Source: Hysterium pulicare CBS 123377
Lineage: Eukaryota; Ascomycota; Dothideomycetes; Hysteriales; Hysteriaceae
Direction: 5' to 3'
Length of the DNA: 50,710 nucleotides
NCBI GenBank assembly: GCA_000467715.1
Contig: AJFK01000790.1
Span: 1-50,710, forward strand
A program made the translations under genes and the position numbers. Below the pieces are notes generated by a model. It was not told the DNA's origin. It did no database searches and saw nothing but the letters and a program-made list of their open reading frames with translations. The first letter of the stretch is position 1. Every line of letters starts with the position of its first letter. Positions 12,194 through 23,049 of this stretch are shown here, piece after piece.

Positions 12194-14610
12194 ATGTCAA
12201 CCCTAACCGCGGTCAAAGAGAAAGTCGTAGAGAAGGCGAAGTCGAAAACCCAGGCAGCCATTGAGTTCGCTCATCAGGCTGAACGGCTCGGACAGTACAA
12301 CCCTGATCAAGAAGACGAGTCAACAGGTCCCACGCAAGCCGTCGAGGCCAAGTTCATAACCGCACAGGATCCCGTAATACTGACTGCCAATGGCGGCCGA
12401 CTCCCAGCCGTTCCTGTCGAGGAAGCGACCAAACTCAACTCGCTGAGAGACATCATTGACGACCGCGATCCTTCACGAAACGCTCCTGTCAAAGCTGGAA
12501 CAAGGGAAGCCAAAGATGGAACCATACATGGCGTGCGTCCGAGCGAGGACTCCAAGCAAGATACAAGACCTGAAGCTCCGTTGAGGGAGGCGGTTCCTCC
12601 TTCAAGGACCAATCCACTCTTTCCTCCCCTACCAATGTACGGCCCGCCAACTCTAATGCGCATTGTCCAATGCTGGGTTTTACGCATAACATCATCAGTG
12701 TTATCGCTTTGCTTCCTTTTGGTTATCATACTGGGAGCTGCTTTCACAAGTATCCCGCTTGCTTTCACTCACATATGGCTGAGACTTACCTTCCGTAATC
12801 CTGATAAGCGACGACCATTTTATCAAGAAGAGGAGAGACGACGAAGGGCACGGAAAGTTGCGGATATGTCATGGAAGCGGCAGAAAAGCCATGAGAGGAA
12901 ACGTCGTGATAGCAACAAAGTAGATGACGACAACGCAGGAGAAGAAGGGAAAGATGCGGACGAATATGTTCCGCTGGAAGGTGGCCCCGACCCTGTCAAG
13001 TGTGATGTACGCTATTACGCTAGACGCGTTGGTCTTGACTGTGAGATATTCGACGTTCAGACAGAGGATGGTTTCATCATCGAGCTCTGGCACATATACA
13101 ATCCACGAGAATACAAAAGGACGAGCCGGGGCCAGCGTACCCCTCACGCCCCTGAAGTTTTCCCAGAAAACTCTGGAGGCCAAAGTGCGTCAGGAGGTGC
13201 GTCAGGCTTGCAGTGCAAACCGGGAGAGAGTCGATATCCTGTACTCATGATCCATGGTTTGCTTCAATCTGCTGGAGCGTAAGAAGTTCACTACGTTCAT
13301 TATCTTCGAAGGTCTAACGTGAGCACAGGTATTGCACCAACGACGAAGATAGCCTGGCTTTCTTCCTCGCCAAGTCTGGTTATGATGTCTGGCTCGGAAA
13401 CAATCGCTGTGGCTTTAAGCCACGCCATAATATGCTCAAATACGCGGATCCACGTATGTGGGCCTGGAACATTCGTCAGATGGGCGTCATGGATCTACCT
13501 GCGCTTATGTCGCGTGTGTTATCTGAGACGGGGTTCGAGAAGCTTGCCCTGATTGCACATAGTCAAGGCACAACGCAAACTTTTGTTTCCTTGGCCAAAG
13601 AACAAAGACCAGAGATTGGCGAGAAGATGAGCGTATTTTGCGCTCTTGCTCCAGCCGTCTATGCTGGACCACTGATAGGGAAGATGTATTTCAAATTCAT
13701 GCGAGTTATTAGCCCGAGCATGTTTCGGATCTTCTTTGGTATTCACGCCTTCATTCCTTTTATGATGACCATGCACTCCACTCTACCGGGCAAGCTCTAC
13801 GGAGCAATGGGTTACCGGGTCTTCTCATTTCTATTCAATTGGACAGACGACAGATGGGAAAGGGACCTTCGAGATCGTATGTTTCAATTTGCCCCTGTGT
13901 ATGTCAGCGCAGAGAGTATGAGGTGGTGGCTTGGAAGGGAATGTTTCGCGCGTCAAAAATGCATACTGGCTACACGGGATGAAATAAAGATCGAGGACCA
14001 TGAAGATGAGCAAGAAGACCGCGAATATGATCGATTGAGGGAAGAGTCGTCATCTAGCGAAGATGAAGATGAGACTTCGGAAGGCACTCTCGATTCAGGG
14101 ATGTCTGCAGCCAAAGAGTTTAGAGTTGGCCAGAAAGGTAAACTTCGACAACGTGACAGCGACCTCTCTCGCTATGCTTGGTACTCTTCGCAGGCTCCGC
14201 CTTTCGCTCTTTGGGTTTGTGGAGGGGACGACCTCGTGGATGGACGCCGCCTTCTTCGCCGTTTCGAACGGAACCGCGAGCCGCACGTTGATGTCGTTCA
14301 CGCTAAGATTATCGAAGGTTACGAGCATCTGGATGTGATTTGGGCCATGGATGCGATAGAAAAAGTCGGCAAAGAGGTCAGGCAAGTGATTTGGCGCACA
14401 GCTCCGGTGGAATTGAGAAAGCAGTGCAGGACACCAAAAGGTTGTGGCGAGATCAAAGATTTTTATCAGCGTCGAGAACAGCGGGAGAGTGCCACCACTG
14501 GTTTGGACGCCTCGGCTGGGGAATGGAGTGAGAAAGGACGCGAGCAGGTTGGGGGAGGCGGTGGAGAAGGAGATCGCGATCTGGAAGCCGAGTATGGGCC
14601 TGTTGTATAA
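12194..14610 (+). CDS. Membrane-anchored acid-lipase-type steryl ester / triacylglycerol lipase
   Basis: Exons are 12194-13278 and 13329-14610, with a 50-nt intron (GTAAGA donor, CACAG acceptor) that falls inside the conserved core and keeps it intact. The product is 788 residues. A hydrophobic segment at about residues 155-190 would anchor it in the ER or lipid-droplet membrane. The hydrolase core follows: an N-terminal ab-hydrolase-associated segment (DCEIFDVQTEDGFIIELWH), oxyanion motif MIHGLLQSAGA, WLGNNRCGF, the nucleophile elbow AHSQG, an acidic residue in GGDDLVDG and the His in YEHLD. This is the arrangement of yeast Tgl1/Yeh1/Yeh2, which hydrolyse sterol esters. An acidic low-complexity insert (about EDEDE, 14020-14100) interrupts the lid side. 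Substrate choice between steryl esters and triglycerides is inferred from the family only. Confidence 0.9.
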
Positions 14611-14946
14611 GCTCACATTGCATATGGGTGGGTTTTGTGACGGTTTTTCATTTTCACGATTTATGTTTGATTCCTTTTGTTGCCGTGTTGATCTAAGAGA
14701 TTCCCCAATTGCATAGTTCATTAGAAGCGTAGATGGTACACATAGAATCGATCCAGCTTCCGCATGTAGAATATAATAGTAGAAGAAATGAAAAGGGCTG
14801 CCTGTATGGCGAGAGACAGTGAATGGTATTATCTCCATATGTTTGTATGTCCAAGAAAGGGTATGATTGTTTACTGGACGGTTTTCAGACGTCATGCGTA
14901 CCTAGGTATAAGATGAGTAGAGATGGCAGCCTGATGATGGCTGCCA

Positions 14947-14976
14947 AGGACCTGTCAGGACCTGTCAGGACCAGTC
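14947..14976. repeat. Three tandem copies of a 10-bp unit
   Basis: The unit AGGACCTGTC occurs twice exactly, followed by a third copy with one change (AGGACCAGTC). It lies 3' of the lipase gene with no coding context and is too short for any specific call. Confidence 0.7.
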
Positions 14977-15943
14977 ATGTTTCGTTTCAGCTATCTTGCG
15001 ATTAAGCTTTCGGCTGACCAATCGCCGCGTACCTGACTCGCGGGTGAACTGAGACCTCAGAACTCGGAGATTTTTTGGACTCGAGCCTTTACCACTTCAC
15101 TCATACAATTACAGTCGCGTAGCCCGATCTCGTTGACAAGTTATGTACAATGTCTTCATCCCAGTGTCCTAAAATCCCTTTCTGAGCCGATCAGAGACTA
15201 ACAAACCGCTGTTCAGACCGTTCACAGGGCAACCCTTCGTTTACGCACGTCTCGCTCGCCTTCCCACCAAAAGGCAACCTTTTGCCTCTCCAGGCACTAC
15301 GTAAGCCGATCTTTTGAACCTCTACTTGTTTTTCCTATCATATCGTACGGACATCCAGTGTGCACATTTCTTCAACGAACTCAGAGTCTGTCTGCGAAAC
15401 CACCATATCAGACAAAAAGTCGCTGTTACGCTGATCGAACACGCATTGCCCTAGCAACGGGGAAGAAAAGAACGGAATTCATTAGTTGAGCATTGGAGAC
15501 TTTTATCTTGATCCAGAAAACCCGTTTTACATCTTGGCCTCCAGACTTTTCGTGTGGAAGTGGAGAAACAAGCGGAGCAATTGAGGGGTGACAAACTCAC
15601 GAGTGAAAAGTGCGCGAGCGACTTTCATTCTAGAGTTTGGAACGCCCCGGATCTTCAGAAGCGCTATGTTCATGTGAGGTTAGAGAATTTCGGAACCTTT
15701 AACAACAGGCTATATCACACTGCCTCGTCCTGGACTCGTCATTCACTATATGCCCACTGGCAGCTATATTGGGATTACCTCTGTTGGAATCGGGTATAAA
15801 AGGAATAAACCGAGGATCTAAAGCGTTTCACCTGCGTTAAGTTGGCCTCGAACTTACTGAAGATCACTTCACTCCGGAGCTGAGTATCGTCGGAGCCATT
15901 CACCATCGCCAAGCAAATATATAGGCACGTCCGAACATCCAAA

Positions 15944-15982
15944 ACGCGTCCGAATTACGCGTCTACAGAACGCGAAACGCGA
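15944..15982. promoter_or_regulatory. Cluster of MCB (ACGCGT) and SCB-like (CGCGAAA) sites
   Basis: Two exact ACGCGT hexamers at 15944-15949 and 15957-15962 are followed by CGCGAAA at 15971-15977 and an overlapping ACGCGA at 15977-15982, ending 88 bp before the kinase start codon. In yeasts ACGCGT is bound by MBF and C(A/G)CGAAA by SBF, which drive G1/S transcription. Position and density suggest cell-cycle control of the downstream gene; binding in this organism is inferred. Confidence 0.6.
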
Positions 15983-16069
15983 TTTGGTTGCCTAATCAAC
16001 GAATATAAAATATCGATTTCGAAACGCTCCAGTTAACGCATCTTTTCCAGGTCTACCACAATTTCCAAA

Positions 16070-19000
16070 ATGGAGGACGAGCTCACACAACCCGCAACCC
16101 AACAGGTCCTCGATCCACGTCGGATGGGCCGAAACAACTCGGGCCTAAATGACGACGACGTCGCAGATGTTCTTTGTGTACTCCACCCCATAACCAATGC
16201 TGCAATACGCATAGTATCCGACATGACAGAGTTTAGACCTGAGCATGTGCTGGGGCATGGCGCTCTGAAAGCGTTCGAAGCATATGACACTAGCATCAAT
16301 GAACAGGAAACATTCATTGTCAATGGAGAACGGATGTCCACATCTGGAGCTGATTTGGCACTACGCATGTCTAACGCTGCGGACACAGTTGAGCCCTTCA
16401 AAGGCTTCTACTTTGGACGCAACCCAAACCAGGCTGACATCGTGATCCGTGGCGATGTCGGCAAACGGATCAGTAACAAGCACTTTCGTATCTTTGTGAA
16501 CGAGAATGGGGTGCTCATGGTGGAAGACACTTCAACCAATGGTACCATTGTGGATGATATCCACCTTAAGGGAAAGGATAAAAACTCTCAACACACTCGC
16601 ATGCTCAGTATGGGATCTGTGATCACGCTCTCCATTTCCCAGACTGCAGAGATGATCAAATTTATCGTACGGATTCCCTTACGCGATAGGTATCAACAAC
16701 AGTACAATGACAATTTCCGAAAATATGTCACCAAATGTGCTATCGCCGAAGCACGCAAGCCTCAAGGTATGCTCGTTTCTTCTTTACCCTGTATTAGCTA
16801 AGTCAAGTTTTCTATTGCAGATGTCAGTATTCCCGGACAAAGCCCATATGGCACGCGATGGAACGGTGGAGATACATACAACATTTTAGGTAAGTCATTC
16901 TCCAAATGATGGTATTTGCTCTGCAAACTGAACCGGCCCAGGCCAGATAGGAAAAGGCGCTTTTGCAACCGTCTATCAAATTGCTACGAAGGCCACCGGG
17001 AAAATGTTTGCCGCCAAGGAATTGGAGAAACGGCGGTTCATCAAGAACGGTATGATGGATTCCAAGCTCGAAAACGAGATGAACATCATGCGGGATTTAC
17101 GCCATGATAATATCGTCCAATACGAAGCTTTTCACGAAGAAGAGACCTTTCTATATATCATCATGGAGTATATCCCTCGTGGCAACCTACAGGAATACCT
17201 CACCCATCACAACCACCTCGGAGAGCCTAAAGCAAAGACCATGTCTCGCCAGATTCTAGATGCTCTCGCATATCTTCACCGACAGAAAATCACACACCGT
17301 GACATAAAACCCGACAATATATTGATCAAAAAGTTTGATTCATTCACTGTCTGTTTGTCTGACTTTGGCTTGTCCAAGGTCGTGAATGAGAACATGACTT
17401 TCCTGAAGACGTTCTGTGGCACTCTGCTATACTGTGCTCCCGAGGTCTTCCCCTTTTACACTTCAAATATCACCACTGGTACTAAGCGCAGGCGTGGTTC
17501 AGCGCAAGCATCGAAGATCAAAATCTACAGCCAGGCCGTCGATACATGGTCTTTTGCCGCTGTTCTTTGGTATTCTTTGTGCGCAAACCCCCCGTTCGAG
17601 GGCGTTTCGGATGCAACCGGGCGAGGAATGTTCGATAGGATCATGACCACCAAGCTTGACGGCATTCCATTGAGGCAATGCAACATTTCTGAGGAGTGTA
17701 TCGATCTTCTTGTAAAAATGTTGAATACCGATCCCGCCCTTCGTCCTACGGAACAAGAATGTTTCAATCATCCGTGGCTCTATGATGGAACGAATGTGCC
17801 CAATGCTCGGCTATTGAACGATATCAAGGAAGAGGATGAGGGTCTCCCCGAGGAAACTGGTGAACAACTCTCCCAGCTTAGCATTCATGATAACGAGGTG
17901 GATGCCGACGAAGAGGAATTGGATATAGATGAGGAAGACTTGGAATTCCTTGCGCCGAGCGATGTCCGCCACTCGAAGCGCATCAGGGCCGATCCACTCG
18001 TTCCTCGAAATCAGGTTCGAGACCGAAACGAATTGGACTCTAGCGCAAACCTTTCAATCCCGTCGGACTACACATGGTCTCGACCCGAGCTCGAAGAAAG
18101 CTTTGCCGAGATACAGCAGACACCCTCACGTCCTCGTCTCTTCGGTGAGATTGGGCAATCTGCCCTGCAGAGTTCTGGTGTTTTCGATGTCCAAGCGAAT
18201 GCTGCACTTTCCATTCAAGCCACGGATGGCGCATCAGATCCGAAGGTGAATGATCAAAGAACGACCCAAGCACCGAACGGTACTACTGCTCGGAATTCCA
18301 ATCATGGTCGAGAGCAGGATGTCATGGAAGGCATCTTGTCCTCGCCTAGTTTACTTGGGGCAGAGTCAATGGTGCGAGACCTTAATATGGCTTCCCCTCA
18401 GTCGGCGATTTCTGGTGGACAATCTCCGAACGAGCCGTCTACTCCAAAGACACCTGAAATTCCTCAGCACTCTTCGTTGGAGCTTTCAGAGCATATAGAT
18501 GATGCTACGCCGAAGGCGCAAGTGTTCAATCGTCAGATCAGCCTCCCAAAGACAGCGTCGTTCTATTACGACCCTTACGATCCTTCCACGCATAACTTGG
18601 AGTATGCCTCCAAAGTCAGCGGCCGCGACTTTGTGGCTGAAGCGGAGGCCGAATTGACGAAGACCATGGGCCACGAACTCCCAGACACTATTCGCATTTC
18701 TGCTGAAAGTCAAGGAAGCGCCCATCAGTCCAACGAATCGATAGGTCCTGCTCTTACTGTGGCGCAACCCTCGGAATTCCTTCGGCCACCGCCTCGACTT
18801 GGAAAGCTCACTGCCACGACTGACTCCTTCAGTCCGCTTGTTCTGAAGGTTGACCAAAGCTGGACGTCTTGGGGTAGACTTCGGGAGAATACTATTGTCT
18901 ATCCCGATGAGCGTGATACCCACATACCAAAAAAGGCATTCACTATATATTTCCACACAGACAACCAAAACGTCAAAGCTCTTGATGAGCAAGGCAAAGA

Positions 19001-19280
19001 CTGGACGAAACTCGATGGATTACACATTGGTATATTCACTTGTGCTAAGGCCGGAATCCACGTGAATGGCGTTCTTCTGAAGCAAAACGACGAAAAGGGT
19101 CGGGCGTTGTACGGACGATTGCATACCGGCGACGTCATCCAAGTATTCAGAGATCCTCGAGATGGTTCGTGCTTGAAATTCAAGTGCGAATTCTACCATG
19201 GTGCCGGCAAAGCTCCAAGGCCCGCAGGCGAGAAGTTCCTTGTGGAAAGAGGGATGGTGCTCCCAACGGGATTATCGTAA
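16070..19280 (+). CDS. RAD53: Rad53/Chk2-type checkpoint kinase (FHA - kinase - FHA-like)
   Basis: This is an effector Ser/Thr kinase of the DNA damage and replication checkpoint, acting in the nucleus downstream of the ATM/ATR-type kinases. Exons are 16070-16766, 16821-16889 and 16942-19280 (introns 54 and 52 nt); the product is 1034 residues. The N-terminal FHA domain (about residues 107-200) keeps the phosphothreonine-binding pattern: GR, then SNKH, then TSTNGT. The kinase domain (about 254-533) has GKGAFATV, the Lys in AAKELEK, HRDIKPDN, DFGLSK and CGTLLYCAPE. After an acidic and Ser/Thr-rich linker containing several SQ/TQ sites, a second FHA-like block lies near residues 860-990 (WGRLRENTIVYPDE, then GIHVNGVLL). 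It has no obvious S..H binding motif and may be degenerate. Likely homologues are S. pombe Cds1, Aspergillus ChkB and Neurospora Mus-59. MCB/SCB motifs lie just upstream. Confidence 0.93.
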
Positions 19281-19990
19281 AGTATTCTCCTATCGCATAG
19301 CATTAACAGACTACTTCTCTTTTTCTCTCTTTTGTCTTAAAATTGGCGCATTTGCTCGTCTTGCCATTTTCTTTTTGCAAGGCATCTTTGGGAGTCTTCA
19401 TCTGGAGTCGGTTTAGCGGGAGTTGGTGGCTCGTCATCTCTCTTATTTCCTTTTGATCGAATCTTTTGTTCTTTGAAAACGGCATCTCTTCTGGCACACT
19501 CTCCAACATTGGCGGATATTTGGTGGACGTCGATTGAACTTGGGCCGTAGCCGTATCTGAAGCATTGAAGGAAGCGTCATACTGCGCAGCTGTTGTCATG
19601 GTTGGCGAAAGCAACGTTTGCATTTTGTGCGACAAGTCTGCGGTGGTTGGCAAGCGTTTCGAATACCTTGTCTGGGGGTCGCCGCAGGGGGCAAAGGGGG
19701 CAATCGGGGCAAAGGTTGCGGTTCATGGAATAGGAGGCGTAAGATAGATTTCACGGTCCTATAGCTAAAGCTCGGCCAGTAGAATATAAAAGTCAATATA
19801 GAACGGAGGTGCCAAATTGAATGCTTTAGTGAACTGCTATTCGGGCTTAGCTCTTCGTATTGCTCGTGCATGACTTTCATTGAAGGAAGCTTATTGCCTT
19901 TTCCGGAAACGCACGGGCCTCGCCGAAGCTACCCGCTATCAAAGGTCATAACTCGGAGTCCGTCCTGCTCTTCTCTTCTTCCCTCCCAAC
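19281..19990. other. Spacer between kinase and cytidine deaminase
   Basis: 710 bases containing the weak minus-strand frame described at 19303-19653 and the deaminase promoter. A CT-rich stretch (about 19962-19990) lies immediately before the deaminase start. Confidence 0.45.
19303..19653 (-). CDS. Possible small gene, 3' block only
   Basis: A 116-codon frame on the minus strand downstream of the kinase. Its first 60 residues (Thr/Ser/Ala-rich, with SVPEEMPF) look protein-like. The frame is open further upstream to about 19720, without an ATG until an in-frame stop. If real, translation would begin in an upstream exon or at the internal Met. The last 40 residues are Lys-rich and may be read-through of AT-rich 3' sequence. 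I do not recognise it. It overlaps the probable kinase 3' untranslated region. Confidence 0.25.
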   Translation of the reverse strand: MPTTADLSHKMQTLLSPTMTTAAQYDASFNASDTATAQVQSTSTKYPPMLESVPEEMPFSKNKRFDQKEIREMTSHQLPLNRLQMKTPKDALQKENGKTSKCANFKTKERKREVVC

Positions 19991-20674
19991 ATGTCAACGA
20001 CAGAGTCCCAAAGTGTAATCCCAGGGGTTCAGGATGCAGATGGTTTGATCCACGGTCTCACAGCTGGAGAATTCCAGATCCTGTCCGCAAAATGCCTTGA
20101 GGCGAAGGCAACGGCTTATTGTACGTATTCCAGACGTTGGACTTTGCTTCCACTCCCGGCAATTAATCGACAATGCCATGCAGAATGGAAGCACTATAAT
20201 ATGGCCTCAATTTCTATCCCGGGAGCTTCACAAAAGCTAATCAAACTTCATCTAGGCCCCTACTCCCTCTTCCGCGTCGGCTGCTCCCTCCTCCTCCGCC
20301 CTACCTCTCCGTCCTCAACCTCACCAAACATAATAACAGGCGCCAACGTCGAAAATGCCTCCTATCCCGTCGGAACCTGCGCCGAGCGCGTCGCCATGGG
20401 CGCAGCCGTCGTGCAAGGCCACCGCCTCGGCAGTTTCAAAGCCATCTGCGTGTCGACCGACATGGACGACTTCTGCTCGCCCTGCGGCATGTGTAGGCAG
20501 TTTCTGAGGGAGTTTTGCGAGAATGAGGTTCCGATTTTTATGTTGAATCGGGGCGGGGAATATAGGGTTATGCGGTTGGGGGAGATGCTGCCGATGAGTT
20601 TTGGACCGGATGCGCTGCCGCCGAGGGAGGTTTTGAAGGAGGTACAGGAGGGGGAGAAGACGAAGAAGGCGTGA
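19991..20674 (+). CDS. Cytidine deaminase
   Basis: The enzyme hydrolyses cytidine or deoxycytidine to uridine in pyrimidine salvage, in the cytosol. Exons are 19991-20120 and 20256-20674, with a 135-nt intron (GTACGT donor, CTAG acceptor with a GCTAAT branch site). The splice restores the diagnostic AYCPYSLFRVG block at the junction. The product is 182 residues, a little longer than bacterial homotetrameric enzymes because of a 25-residue N-terminal extension. Zinc and catalytic residues are present: TCAERVA (Cys ligand and the general-base Glu) and PCGMCRQ (two Cys ligands). GANVENASYP is the substrate-binding block. A Ser/Pro-rich insertion follows the first strand. Function follows directly from these motifs; the yeast equivalent is CDD1. 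Confidence 0.92.
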   Translation: MSTTESQSVIPGVQDADGLIHGLTAGEFQILSAKCLEAKATAYCTYSRRWTLLPLPAINRQCHAEWKHYNMASISIPGASQKLIKLHLGPYSLFRVGCSLLLRPTSPSSTSPNIITGANVENASYPVGTCAERVAMGAAVVQGHRLGSFKAICVSTDMDDFCSPCGMCRQFLREFCENEVPIFMLNRGGEYRVMRLGEMLPMSFGPDALPPREVLKEVQEGEKTKKA

Positions 20675-21175
20675 TGGGGTAAGGGGGGTTGTCGAAGAGG
20701 TTATATTGAAGGATCTCGAGAATGGTTGGGAGTTTTATGAGGTGTAGCTCTCTTTGGGTTGTTCTATTCTGAAGGCGAAGGATGATTAAAAGACATTTAG
20801 ATAGACAGCTAGACCAAGACTTCAAAAACTAAATTGCTGACTCAATAGCCACATGAGATGTATTTCAATAATCTAGAATTCAACAGTATTCATGTCTATA
20901 AATCGCCTTACAGCTCTTTCCCCCTGCCCCTCCCTAGCGCGACATGCCCCGCCAGATCTGCGATAAGCGCGCTCGATAAGCCCATTCCGCCCCGCCATAC
21001 CACACGCATCTATCTCCGCGCCCCGTGGATATGTCCAGTGACATAATTGTAACATAACATATCAGCATGCAACCAAAAACAATGGTGCCGTTCTTCTTGA
21101 CCTTCAACTTCTCCGTTTGCTTGCAGGTCGATCTTCCGTTTTCGAGTGATAAAAAGTGGGAATTGATAAGAGAAG
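20675..21175. other. Spacer between deaminase and SDR homologue
   Basis: 501 bases with no supported frame. It contains the deaminase 3' end and the promoter of the next plus-strand gene. Confidence 0.5.
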
Positions 21176-22462
21176 ATGGCGCATATCAATGTGAATGCCC
21201 TTTCTGCTGAGGAGAGGATGGACTCTGGGAATTTTTCGCCTTATAGGGCGGATGGGAAGTTGGTGAGTTTGTTTTTAATTCATTACATGTTGATTATAGG
21301 AGGGGAAGGTTATACAACGGGAGATGTTGGGTTGAGTCTGGCAACTGAAACGAGAGGGATGAGAAATGGGGAGTGAGAGAAAAAGAATTGTACTGATTCA
21401 ATTGAGTCGCATAGTATGGATTCGTCTGCGTTGTGACAGGAGCTACACAGCCTGTGGGAAAGGCAATTGTTGCTGAGCTTGCTGGTGAGTCCTCATGCTT
21501 CCTTGTAATCATGATTCATTTTCCACTGCTTGCAGTCCTTGTACATGCCTGTAGTTCGCTCTCAATTCTGCTTTCAAGGATACATATCTTATGCTGACGG
21601 CATCGTCTAACCAGCACACGGCGCCGCCTGCATTTATGCCTGCTCCACGCACCCCGATGAACCGTACGCCAAACTAGCAGACGAAGTGAACAAACAACAC
21701 CCAAACACGAAAGTAATCGGCTACCCATACAAAATCACCAGCGAGGAAGATACACTAGCTCTAATCGACGACGTATTGAACTCTTGGGGAAGGTATTTCA
21801 CCCCTCTTCCCTCCCTTCATACCTCTATCAGATCCATCCCATACTGAAAACAAACCGACAGACTCGACGTATGGATCACCTCCTCCGGCCTCCTCGGACC
21901 CGCAAGCATATCCGATACCTCCCCCGCCGACCTCCAAAAATGCTTCGAAGCCAATAGCATGGCTCCCTTCTTCGCGCTGAAATACGCACCACCCGCCATG
22001 GCGAAGACAACACCGAAGGGTAATTACCCGAACGCAACGCCCAAGGATATACCATACGGGAGCATCATTGTAGTCGGGTCAGTGGCAAGCACATACGGCG
22101 GGTGCTGGGGCCCGTGCTTCACTATGTCCTCTCACGCCGCGTTAGGCGTTGTGAGAGCTGGTGTTGCGGTGTTGAAGGGAACAGGGGTGAGGATTAATTG
22201 TATTAGTCCTGGACAGATTGATGTTGGAGTGGATTTGAAAGGTTTCGATATGCGAGGGATGAATGATCAGCTACCGCCGTCTAGCTTGCAGTCTGAACAG
22301 ACGCAGAAGGCGCATATTGGGTTGGAGAGGGCTGGCTTGCCGCAGGAGGTGGGGAGAGTGGCGGGTTTTTTGGCGTCTGGATTTAGTAGTTATATTACGG
22401 GGACTAATTTGGTGGTGGATGGGGGTGCGAGTGTGATGAATCCTTTGACGGTGCCGATTTGA
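21176..22462 (+). CDS. Short-chain dehydrogenase/reductase homologue lacking the catalytic Tyr and Lys
   Basis: Exons are 21176-21262, 21415-21484, 21615-21792 and 21862-22462, all with GT/AG borders and consistent phase; the product is 311 residues. The Rossmann fold order is clear: VVTGATQPVGKAIVAELA near the N terminus, a DVWITSSGLLGP strand-loop, the SVAST catalytic-Ser strand and the C-terminal SSYITGTNLVVDGG signature. Three classical motifs deviate. TGxxxGxG has Pro at the second Gly. NNAG reads TSSG. YxxxK reads FTMSS, with the codons TTC and TCT clearly legible. The Ser of the triad is kept. Classical SDRs need Tyr and Lys for proton transfer, so this is probably not a standard oxidoreductase, although NAD(P) binding may remain. 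It could be a pseudo-enzyme, a regulator or a gene in decay; the intact frame over four exons argues against simple decay. Confidence 0.85.
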
Positions 22463-23049
22463 GGGTGAAGAGGGAGTGGGTGAGGAGAGTAGATAGTGGT
22501 GTAAGAGAAAACGAAGCAAATGGTTCGATGGAATGAACTATGATGATTAAGTGCTTTGATTGCCTGTCCCAAAGAGACTTGACTGCGAGAGTTGTTCAAC
22601 AGAGATTGCAATACAACTAGTTTTCATCCATGGATTTCCTATGCATCATATATCTTCTCGTATCAATCCATATGCAGACCAGAGAACAGCAGATGAAATA
22701 TTGCGTGCGTTCACCAGAGCTTGGGGAAAAGGCACCAACGTAAGAATCCAGTTCTTTCTTATCTATTTCACAATTCTCCTTGGGAATACTTTCTTATCGT
22801 CATCGACCTGTCTCAGATCTCGTGGAGGGCTCTTTCGCTGCGTATTGTGTCGTGGTTGAAGTTACTGCCTCCTTAATCAGCACATATTGAGATAAATTTC
22901 TTAACATCTCTTACGTGAGCCTTACTCTCTGCCTAATATTGGTCTGGTCCGGAAGTTGTCCTGTTGTGCTTGGCCCAGTCATATACTCGTGGATCTTGTC
23001 GATGAATATCTGGACTAGAGCCCGTAGGCTGGTATTATCTCATGATTAT
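22463..23049. other. Convergent spacer between SDR homologue and NLR-like gene
   Basis: 587 bases between two gene 3' ends. It is AT-rich in places, and no frame is supported. Confidence 0.5.

Larger units (their letters stand above)
14611..16069. other. Long spacer upstream of the checkpoint kinase
   Basis: 1.46 kb with no supported gene. It contains a short 10-bp tandem repeat (14947-14976) and, near its right end, a cluster of G1/S-type promoter motifs (15944-15982) listed separately. The frame at 15554-15799 has no motif and I do not call it. Confidence 0.5.

Noticed and set aside
14095-14895. 266-codon minus-strand frame over the lipase 3' end
   Set aside because: Antisense to a well-supported gene; no domain or start context; composition mirrors the lipase exon.
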